A stretch of 64,000 bases of DNA from Owenia fusiformis (lineage: Eukaryota; Annelida; Polychaeta; Sabellida; Oweniidae): positions 16,317,181-16,381,180 of the forward strand of contig CAIIXF020000010.1 in assembly GCA_903813345.2 (NCBI GenBank). Reading direction: 5' to 3'. The notes beneath the pieces were generated by a model. That model did not search any database and was not told the DNA's origin. It saw nothing but the letters and a program-made list of their open reading frames with translations. Below are positions 25,101-37,100 of the stretch, one piece after another. The number at the start of each line of letters is the position of its first letter. Position 1 is the first letter of the stretch. The position numbers were made by a program, and so were the translations under genes.

Positions 25101-28100
25101 ATATCTTACCATATAACATTCACTTTCCTGATCCTTGTTTATGTATAGTTATGTACTCCTGTTTATTCATAGATGTTCACTTTGATTTGAATCTTTTATA
25201 TGTTGATGTTCTATTTGACAAGTTTCCTGCAATTTTCTACTTGATCAAAGTCCTGGAAATCCTAATTCTACTTCTCTCCAATACAATTTAGTCTAAACAC
25301 ACCTGAAATTTCCATTTCCAGTAAATCTGCTGAGTTTTTTTGTTTAGATTCTATCCAGGATATGCCCTATATAGAATACAGATGTTTTGTGTTTTTCAAT
25401 TCGAATTGATAATACTTCAGCCAAAGTGTCGGTTTTCTTTAAACCAAATGTTGTTGATTTTTTCCACATCTTTGATGAAATATGAACAGTACAGCTGAAG
25501 TATTGCGAGATTCACGTCAACAGCGCCAAGATTGGGGTAACATTCAACAGAAAAACAGGGCCCATTGTATATATAAACAAAAAAACACACTTTGGTTTGT
25601 ATTTCAAACCTAACATAAATTCTTTGAAAATCAGTAGTCTTATTGATATTTTATCAACAAGATACAGTATTGGAAAATATTTTTCTGTACTTTTACTGGT
25701 ATATTTTGTATTTGTGGAATGGGCTCCTGGTTAAAATAATCTATTTAGCTTTAAATGGGACAAAATGAATAAAAAATATATATTTGAATTTACTTATATA
25801 AATGAGTGTCAAACATCAATTCGGATCATAATAAAGCATAACAACAGGAATTACTTACAAAAAGTAATAGAACACTGCTTATTATAAGTTTAGAGGGTTA
25901 TTTTCAGTTTCATTATATTTATCAAATCTTAATTTAGAGCCTAACATGACTTGGGAATTTAGGATAAAAAGTGAACAACGTGCAGTTTTAAAAAATTATA
26001 CTTTCAGAAGAACTACACCCCCAAAATGCAATCTGATTTTCGACGCCGTTTCAGTGCCAAATTTCGGTGCCGTCTCGGTGCCGTCTCGGTCCGGTAGCAA
26101 ATTTTGGTGTGGAAAGGTTTCGGTGCCGGAACGGTGTCGAAACGGTGCCGGAATGGTGCCGAATTTGTTCGATGCCGAAACGGCGTCGAATTATATTGGC
26201 TGTGTATATGTATCAAACATAAAATATTACAAACCTGAGCCACCGTACATCAATTTAATAATAATTATGATTCCGCATTGCAATCAAAACTACCAAATTA
26301 TATTTGTATTGTGTCTAGATACTTGTTAGTCTGTTCAAGGTTCAGTTCAATGGTATTCATAAATCATCACCCTGTGGCAGGCAATTTGTCAGGGGGGCAA
26401 TGATACATGTACAGTCTATATCCTCTTTCACTTATCACTTAACATATGTTTTGAACATAACAACTTTACTTATGTTTACTTCATATTTCTTTTGTTCTTT
26501 TTGTTTTTGAACTTAATTTAAGCCTACCATTATTTGATGTGATGTATATGCTTCATCATTACTCAATACAATGAACAATTGAATTTTCTATATATAATAT
26601 GTTTATTCTTTACAATAAATACTTTTTTGGATGAAATAAATAATACTTTATATAAATGTACATGACATAACATGTAACTGTATCAATAGGATTCGATTTT
26701 TATTTAAATTATGATATTATATGACATATTAACAGTAGATGTTTGTCTCTAGATCAAGAACGATTATTAAGATGTCAAGAATTGAAGCACCAAAGGAAAG
26801 ACAGAGAAGGTGGGTAAAGCAGGGTGATGAACACTACAACTAAAAGCTTACTAACTAATCATATACATTGTTAAACAAACAACACACAAAATAATAACAT
26901 TTAGTATGACCTGAAAAGTTAGTTTCCAAACACACATAAATCATGAAATCATTAACATGTAGTTAGTATGTAAAATACAAAGAAGAGGGAACCTCCCAAG
27001 ACCCTTTCTTCCTGGTGAGATGGACCTCGAACAAAAGTTTCATATAATGAAGGAGGTATATAGAATAGGTGATTATAAGATCAACTATGAACTATGGGTT
27101 ATCTCCTCCTCTTCAGTACATTCATGGTCAGATCTGTGAATGAAATAAAATCATGCATCTATTGTATGCATGATCAGGTCTAGGAATGAAGTGAAAATAT
27201 ATTGATGTATCTGTGATCAGACTAGTATCCACATGGTCAGACCTGTGACTAAAGTGATAGAATGTATTAATGTATACATGGTTAGACCTGTGAATAAAGT
27301 GAAAAATATCTATGCACACATGGTCAGACCTGTTATTAAAGTGAAAGCATATACATTTACATGTTAGGTGATTGATACTTTTTCAACAAACATTTTTAAA
27401 CATTTTCAGGTTCAATGTTAGGTGACATGACGTTACCTTTGTATAAAACTGACTATTCCCGACATCCATGCGAATGGTTCCAAGCTTAGAGACATCTATC
27501 CTCACTGGGTCTGGATCCGTAGGTTCCCCTATCTCAGGCTAGAATACAAGGTACATGTAACAGCACAATATACAAATGTCTTGGAGGCAAGTCTGACTTG
27601 ACAGATGCACAATGTCAAGGCCTGGTATAGAATCTAAAGATTCACATCATTGTCTATCAAATAAAATACTAAATCAGGGGTCCATTTTAGTACGATCGCA
27701 TCTTACAATTCCGAGACAACCAGTGTCTAGACTTTTAGATGAACGATGAATTGTGGTCAAATCATTAGTTACACTGTTCAAAAATGGACCCCAGTATAAT
27801 ATTTCTACAAGGTACGCACTATGCAGTAAGCGAGATTCACGCAGAACATGATTCATCTAATCAATGAAAATCTATAACTGCAATCGTGTATTTCCATTTC
27901 AAATGCCTACTGCAAAGGTCCAATCTTAGATTAAGGTAGTTCTGCATAATGAGAATTGTAACCAATATTTAACAAAATAGGTGATATTTTCTCAATTTGT
28001 ATGTGGATATTCACACACTGGGGTAGAATGGATTAGTTCAAAATCAAAATATTTTGAAGTAGTGCTGTAATATCATATTGCCCCAATTTTTTGTTTTCAA

Positions 28101-31100
28101 TTTTTTTGTGAAAGTGCAGAACTACCTTAAGACCTCAAGTCTTTGTACCTCCCCCTTCCTTCCTCAATTCTCAAGTATGATGCTCAAGGAAGAAAAGAAG
28201 AGGGTAACACAGAGGCTGGATGACTAGATTTTCATTCCATGCATAAGTTATAAGTCAAAGGTCAACCGCAACATATCATATGGAAAACATAAACCATGCC
28301 AATACAAAGGGGTGAGCATTATCTACAGGGGGCATTCCAAAACATCCAAGACAAGACAGCTGTTAGAGCGCTTCAACTTAGCAAGATCACTCGAAGAATC
28401 AGATATGTTTGAAAATAAAATTGTTTCTCCTTATTGCATTTGTGAGTGACCAAGCCAGGTATATCACTGCTCTCCAACAAATGTTAAACATGGGCTTTAG
28501 ACACACTACTATACCTTGCATTTGGTGTTCATGAGCAACCCATTTGGCTTATTAGTAATGATTATGTATTTGTTTTTATTTGTCTGTTCCTTATGAATGG
28601 TTTATCGGTTGAAAATTAGATGCTAGTAGGGCACTTTCAAAAATATATTAAACAATTCAATTAGACAAACAAAGTATCTTATGCATTTCTAGGTGTTAGG
28701 TATAGTAGTGTGTTAGATCACTAGAAGCCCATGTCTTATATCTGCAGTATTTCAAATTGTGAAATAATTTGTAAAAACAAATCATCAAACAAAATCCTAT
28801 TTAGCATGAATATATTTATAAGCAGGTGGGATAAGGATGCAGGGGGATTGGGTGCTTGAAGATATAATGTTGAAAATAACTTTGAATTACTTTAAAATTA
28901 CATTGACTTCCAGTTTTATTCTGTGTCAGTAAATGTCAACTTGAGGATAAATATTTATCATTGTGTTGGATATGTTCATTCATAAACTGTCACAATTCCA
29001 AGATTCGTTCTAAATTCTGGGTACTCCAGACAGTGGAATGTCTCATCTTAAAAATCTTACATTACAATTTTTGACATGTCACATTTGAATGTTATATTAA
29101 AATGCAACATTGCATAGATATGCTTTATATTGTTTTTACCTCATCCCAAGTATCATGTCACACATAATGTACTTATTTCAGGACACTGTTCATTTTCATA
29201 ATTTAGTTAAATGACATACAGTCAATGTCCTATATTGTTTTTTAAACTGTATGTACAACTGCTATATAAGCCAGATAACTGGGTGAAATTAGCAAAAATA
29301 AATGTTTACATTGAAAACCATTAGTGACCTCTGAATAAGTATATGAAAAAACAGGATGGGTAGGAATAAGAAATTTAGTGTGAGATTAAGATCTCCCAGC
29401 TGCTAATGCCAGTCAGGATGATCAGTCCAGACTTTAAGGTCTCAAACAACAAAAGCTGACATTATCTTTAAAAAATGTATATTTTGCAATATTGTTTTTC
29501 TCTTGTTTAATATTATAAACAAATTACCATGAAAAATAACTAATTTGCTCTTAATAAGCATTTAGATGTTGAGAAAAGATAAATAAAACATATTGAGAAC
29601 AAAGCAAATGTTCGACTGTATAGTTTATATATTGCAAAGTGTTCTGAGTAAATCATAAAAAATGCAATATATTTCATTGACTATATTAACATAACACATG
29701 ATATAGCATGAATATTATGCAAAATGCTTTAAGAATAAAATAATGTTGAAATATATGATGTTGAACATCATCACATTGTTAATGAGGCCATTGTGTATTC
29801 TGCATAACATATTGAGTGACAGGTGTAGTTGTTCAACACTGCACCACTGCACCAAACATAAGCGTGAAAATGTACAGATTGAACTATACTATAAGGAAAG
29901 AAAAACAAAGCAATACTCATGAGTCGTTCTTGTGTTTATTGCTGGTCTTCAACTCCACAATACGTACAGGAGCTGGGTTTTTACATTCAGTGATTATCCT
30001 AGGAACTCCTAGTTCAGAAGTCTAAGCATTTGAGATTTGCTTCATCTCAGTCAATTAACACTTGACAGATCTGTTGATGTATTGGTATTTAATAGTCTTA
30101 TACCAAGCCCCTATTCCCCCCATTCTCTCGGAGACAGGTTGCAGAAAGAATGGGAGAGTACGAATATACAGGGGTTTGATGTCAGACTAGTCACTTACAT
30201 TGCGCTTCATAATTATGACCTACAATGCTTACCTTTGGTTGGTGCTGCATGTTTGAAGCATCAGGCTTAAGACTGAGGGGGGTAGACTTGCGACTGTGAA
30301 CAGCTCCCCCTGGGTCAGACACCACCCTCACACCCCTGAAACACAGAATAATAACTAAAATGAAACAGAATGTACTATGACATCATTTTTCACAGAATAA
30401 TCCTTTAAATGAGTCATAAACTGAAAGATATGTTTCCAAAATTGCCTGTTTTGTAACTGTTGCTATGTTAAAAGTATAATTTCCAATAATTTTGTTCGTT
30501 GTTTTAAATCAGTTTGGCTGTTATAATGAAACCCTGCTGAAAAACTGAAAGTTTTCCTCATTTACTGCTCTTTAATATTGCATATCCCCTTCTCGCCTAA
30601 AATACAATTTGGTTGAACTAATAAGAACAGAGGGAGGGCTTGTAGATATTAGGCATTATACAAGTCTATAATTGGAAACATGCACACAATACAGTTCTGG
30701 CATTTAAAAACAGTAATGTTCATAAAAAACAGTCCAAATTGCATCACCATGCATAAACTGCAAAATTCTCAGCATTTGGAATATCTGTAAGCAGATTCAG
30801 TAGATTAGTATGCATTGATTGAAAGCAGTTGTAGTTAGTTGTATCAATGAGCTTGTATAACAGGATTGATGAGTCAATCCAATCAGATACTGGATCAATA
30901 TACCTCCTGTGTTACATACTCTTACATCATTGTGATATCTCCTCTGAACAAAGGAGGGTCAATGAGACCCATAATGCACCTTTAAACTTCTGAGGATGTA
31001 ATATAGGATTTAAGTCTTAAAGTTATTCAAGAGTACATGATGTAATTACATATTCCTATAGCAAGATAAAATTTTCTTACAAGGATTACTCAGACACTTT

Positions 31101-34100
31101 ATTCTTTACTGAGTCAATATTGAAATGGTTTCAAGTCCTGACTCGTCTTTTGTATAACCTAAATGAAACTAAATGTTGTAAATATGTTAGTAATTTCATG
31201 AGATAGGTATCTGTTTGATATTGTGTGCTATCTAATTATTATTTCCCTCTGGTGCTCATGATAAAAAGAACACATCAGTGAGAAAGGAGGCCGTTCTTTA
31301 TAACAACATGTTATAAAATATACTACACTGAATCCTGAATATCCAAACACCTCTATGATCTGAACACCTCTCAATATGAACACTTTTTCATGTCCCATTT
31401 TTTAACCTCCAAAAGGATTCCATGTTAAAATTTGGAAATATGAACACCTGCCAATCTGAACCATTTTGTTCGGTTTCAGTAACATTCAGATTTGACAGGT
31501 TTACTGTATAGAGTCATCCCTAAGAGGATCATCTTATTAAAGACCAAGAAGGAGTCCTGGGAAAGTACTGAATACATAATCAGTGACCTTATATTGGGTT
31601 TGGGTATCAGAACCATAGTTTTAGATTATGCATTCAAAGTTAATAGCTCTTAGGTGGTGGTAGCTTATATAATCAATATGAATGCTTACATATTGCCCAT
31701 AAATTCACTTACCATCAGAATGGTACTTATTTTATGTTCAGTACACTCATCAAATATTAAAATAGTTCAGATTCTTATCATTTTGCCGAGTCAGCAAAAT
31801 CCTATCGGAGGTTTCACTAAAATTTCTCACAACAGGATAAATAAATGAAAACAGCAGGCAAAATTAATGAAATCATAAATTTAACATGGAAAAGTTGAAA
31901 AGTCCCTAAAAACAAGAGGCAATTTTGTGAAAACAACCAGTGAAAAACGCCTGTTGCCTTCTGCTAATTTCAATTTAATTCCTGAAATCCCAGTCTATTC
32001 GAGATGAAGCTCTCACTATTAACACTAATAGCTACAATCTGAACCACAAAATCCCAACATACACAAAGGATGTAAAACAAAAAGGTAGGTGATTTCTTGT
32101 ACTGCATATCTTTTAAAAAAAACTGTTGAAAGCCTCGAGATGCTATCGTGTTTTGTTATGCTACCAGGAAAAACGTATTTTGCTGATCTTGTTATTGTTA
32201 GCCAACATTCACTAATAATAAACCCTGGAGCAGTAAGTTCACAAAAACCTCCCATTATTTTGTTCCTGGCGTGAACCGTAAATTGATGTGTTCACCATGT
32301 GTGCAAAGATGTTCTAATGTTACCCGGTAGTCTTGTAGATGTCTATCTACATTGTCTGTTCACTCAGTAGGTAGTAATGCTCCAAACAGATCTACTGTCT
32401 TAACTTTCATAACTACAGCGAAAAAATAAAATTTGAAGCTATGGTTTACAAAGGCCAGAATACTGTACAGGATATCTGGGTTGGAATTTTATTACATGCA
32501 ATTTGTCAAAAAGCAATTACAGTAAGCATCTACAAATCTTTGTCTATGATTGCAAACTTCAGTTTATTACTACAGTTTATTTTTACAAATGATTTCAATG
32601 TTATGATGGGATGGGGTCACAATGACACATTCCTCATAAAATTGAAGAGTAATGATAACAACATATGCTTGTATTACGAGCTAACTTCAAAGTATATTGC
32701 AGCGACAAAGATAAAACATTGCCACAAGAGGTTTGACTACTCCATACTCAATTGAACAGATAACAAATATGCACTGAAGTTAGCCCCTTTGTTTGGCAAA
32801 GTAGCATAACCCCATTTTTAAACCAGAATTCTGTTAAAGTTGTAATGAGTCTTCCAATCTGGGTATTCCAAACATTTTCTTTACTAAATTCCCTCTCCTT
32901 ACTTTTAATCCCATCTCTACACGGCCCTTCATCAGCTTAATGACAAGAAGGGAATGTTGTGAAGTACAGGGGTAGATAACAGGAGAATTTGTCACCATTC
33001 TCATAATTCTATTTTCCATTTTCATCCTTTTTTCATTAACTTTTTACTTAAGATTGGGCCCAGTTTCCCATTTTGTCTCCTCTCAGAAATGAATTTATAG
33101 AACTTCCTCCAAGTTGGATCTATCACCCTGGTTCATAATCAAACGTCACATGATCAGGAATGCTAGGGGTGAGTTCCAGTTCACATGTTATCAAATGGAA
33201 CAAGATTCATCTGACATCATCAACTATAAGAGCCCTGGATTATGGCATGTTGAATCACCTGATAACAACATCATGGGAAGCTGCTGGGAAACTACAAGAG
33301 GGAGGGGCTGTTGAAAAGATACTGCCCAAAACCTGTAGGATCCTTTGCAATCCAAATATGATTAGGATATCATGCCGTCTTATCTTCCAGGATGCAGATA
33401 TAATATGAGCATTCTTTCACAAGACTGCAATGCACATCATGATTAACCATGACATCTCATTTCTTCTCAGCCCTGAGGTGAAACAGAAAGATGCTATGAG
33501 CATCAGAACGGCGATGCAGGTATGACAAAGAAGTTTTGAGTACATGCTGCCCTTTCTCATCCAGAGCTGCTATGGAGACATTACCCTGAAACCATGTTGA
33601 GGACATGAAGGAGACATGTAATACTATATCAAGGACCCTTTAAGCCCCCATATCCCTCTATTCCCTAGATGTGATAATATGACACTTGGGAGGGGTATGT
33701 ACATGATTTTGGTGCAAAATAATATTTGAATCATTTTAATCACAATTCAAATCTACATTTATATCATAATTGTATTTATGTCATTACCATACATTATGCA
33801 GTTCTATAGCCAAACTGAATCGACATTGAAATTGTGTAGTTATTTGCTGCTGAGTCAGCAAAATTCTATTTGAGACGGAGCACTCACCACATAAACTAAT
33901 TGCTACAATCTGGAACCCAAATACCCCTACACATGGCAGGAAGATGTTACCCCTAGCCTGTATTACCATTTGTTAGCCTGATTGGCTAAATTTCTTTTAC
34001 AATATCAGACTGACGTTCTTTGAAGATTAGAGGGGGTGGTGAACTTGCTAATAAGCTTTGTCTGTAGGGTACAGCAACCCAGCTGGGATAGTTAGCAAAA

Positions 34101-37100
34101 GAACAGATTGTAATTAATCAAGGAGAATGAGCTGAATTTCTATTCCTATATTCTAAGAATGCAAAAGCCTAGGTTTATGTGATAAAGGGTGCAATGTGAG
34201 ACATGACTATGATCCCTACGTGCTTTACTGAAGGACTCCAACATATCTGACATGGCAGAGATTCTGGGGGAAAAGACATATAATTTGTGTATGTTTTATG
34301 TTCATAGTAGGATATGATGTGCCAGCTGCATCTGTGTTCAGTATTGCCTCTCAAAGAAGAGTCCTTCCAGGGCCTTTAATGGCTTGTCTCCTGACTTGAA
34401 CCACATAATCATGAAAAGATCCATATACATAAACAGATATATTATCTTAACTTCACTAAAGCATATAAAATACATAAATATGATTTGAGATATTTTGAGG
34501 TATCTCAAAACAAAAACGTGATGATTTCAGCTGTTCTAAAACTGTCAGTTCAGGCTTATAACTTCAGTGCAGTACTGGCTAGTGTAACTATACTGGGCAC
34601 CCCTAGAGGGATCACCAGATTCCTAAATGGGGGTTTCATTCATCTTTGCACGCTCGGTCTTCACTGCGTTCATCGACCGACGGGAGCTGAGTGAACGAAG
34701 ATGGGTTTCGTTACAGCTTTGCCTCTTAAATTTTAATATATGCAGTGTAAAACAGAGGCCAGTGAGTGGTGAATGATAACAAACGTTGATATTTCAACAG
34801 TGAAACAAGCCTGAGTGGCTCATACAAGATGTGGATTGATAGCATTTATCTGCACATAATCCTGGCTAGACATGCTATCTCTGGCCTCACTGACAGGGGC
34901 TTGTATCTACAAGTGTGGGGATTATGATAGTAGACAATTAAGAAATCTTAAAACCACTGGACTTATCTCCCACATAGTTACTTTAGCAAGGATTTCCTAA
35001 TTACCCTGATAAAATGTTCAATGTTAAAAAGTTCTCAGAGAGGAAATAGAGAGTACTGTACCATGAAACATATATCAAAATCAATAACTTCACAAAGCTA
35101 TTTTATTTATATTGCATAAAAAATTTAAAATCTAAAACTTATTCCAGCATATATATGTTGAACTTAAATGGTAAAAAGGGTAAATTGAAGTGATCACTTA
35201 AAATGCTACAGGAAGCAAGTCCAGATGTAGCAAAGTATGTCCTGCTCATCACAAAATCTCCATTTACTCCATTTAACGCTCTTTCAATTTCAAGGATATA
35301 GTCTTTTACCTTACAAGAACATGTCCTTAGAACACAATATCCATGTCTCTATAGCTAATTCTAGTTTCAAATTAAGAGTCCCATGAAAATACATTTGGGT
35401 TCATTATGATCAGCATCAAAATATTTAAATCGCCTGTAATAGTCAGAGGGTGGGATGGCTTGCATAGAGTTTAAGGGTAAGTATGTCTACTTAACAAAGA
35501 AGCTCTAAGGGATACAAACTATGTGAAATGGATTCTTAATAAGCAGATTCACTTTTTTGTAGCAATAACTATTATGACGAAGGATAATGCAGATAGGATC
35601 CTATTGCTCACTTTGAAAACATTACCTCTTTATGCCTCTGGGTCAAGTGCTACTATCACTCACTAATTAGCAGCTTTTTCACTTTTTATATTCTATTGAA
35701 GATTGTGGCTTTCAGCATTCCAAGACAGAAGTCGATCTGCTAGACTAGCATGTATGACACACAATTTAATAGTTCTGAAACTGATGTATTATGATCCTAA
35801 ATGTAGCTTTAGGAGTCTTTTTAAAATTTTGAATATAAAATGAATGTCAAATACTTGATATAAACTCTTGCGATTTTCTATCTACATATTCTATTTAGGC
35901 AAGGTTGAAGAATCCCTTCTAAATAAGAGAGGGTTGTCATGTCATCACATCTTTCTGTTTTTCAACTAGAAAGAAAACATGAATAGATGGCCATGATTTC
36001 ACAATGATGGAAAATTAATGTAGAAGGGGAGGGGGGGGGTGTTGGCAATAATTGCCTCAAGCATTAAGCGCAACAAGTTGTCATTCAAATATTTTTCATG
36101 GTTTTTCATTTAAAATTTACCAAACAATGTACCAAATATATATTTATCGAATCTGAGATAACTGATGAATATCCTGAATATCAGCAAATATTGGAAATGT
36201 ACATTAAATATTTATGATATCAGTTCAATACAGACCTCATTTCCGTACAATTAGCAAAGTTCATAATAAGACAAAGAACAAGACTGACATCATGTAGTGA
36301 TATTCTTTTATCCAAGAAAGAAACTGAATATTAAAATGTGACAGCCCTCACGATATCAAATAAACAACTGAGTCATCAGAGAAAAATTGAAATTGAGACA
36401 AGGAAATATTTTGACAAATTTTAAGATTTCAACGTACAATCCGGGAGGGAGCAATACAGAAAGATGAACAGTAAAATATGTATATACTGAACATATATGG
36501 AGCCACAAAAAAACTAAACAAAAGCGTTTACTAAATGGAAGTGTTCACGAAGACAGGTTTTACTATATATCCAATATAGTATCTGGTACATATGGTGCAG
36601 AAATAGTGTTAAAACAACCTTATTAATAGATAGATACATGTATTTAATTACTGCCACACTTATAGATACCCATTGACACATATTGCAAATAAATCAATTC
36701 ATTAAAATAGCACATGCATGTATGTAATGACACCATACTTACTTGTTCATTATGAAGCCCCAATCTTATAAATCCAATAAGAAACCCATGTCAGATTTGA
36801 ACCAAAATATTTACAGTACTGCGTAGATCTCTTAAAATATCAGACAGTTATACATCCACCAGTTGATCTTTAAACATTGCTTTATAACCATCTCATTTTG
36901 ACTATATCAATATCCAAGGTCAGACTGCGCTCTTTTCTCACACTATAATTTAACATAATCCAAACATGTCACTTAGAATGTTTATATGATGTCTTTTATA
37001 AGACAACAGTGTCAGTTATAGAGTTTATTAGTTTAAAACTAAGTATCCTGTGTGTGTGTGTGGATGTTCCATGGATATCATAATTTGCCAATTTGATCAA

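Noticed and set aside
25946-26329. 127-codon plus-strand frame
   Set aside because: It owes its openness to GGTGCCG-type repeats; composition changes abruptly at the repeat edges.
34620-34690. Possible stem-loop or tRNA-like fold
   Set aside because: Short inverted words are present, but I could not fit a cloverleaf with A and B boxes.
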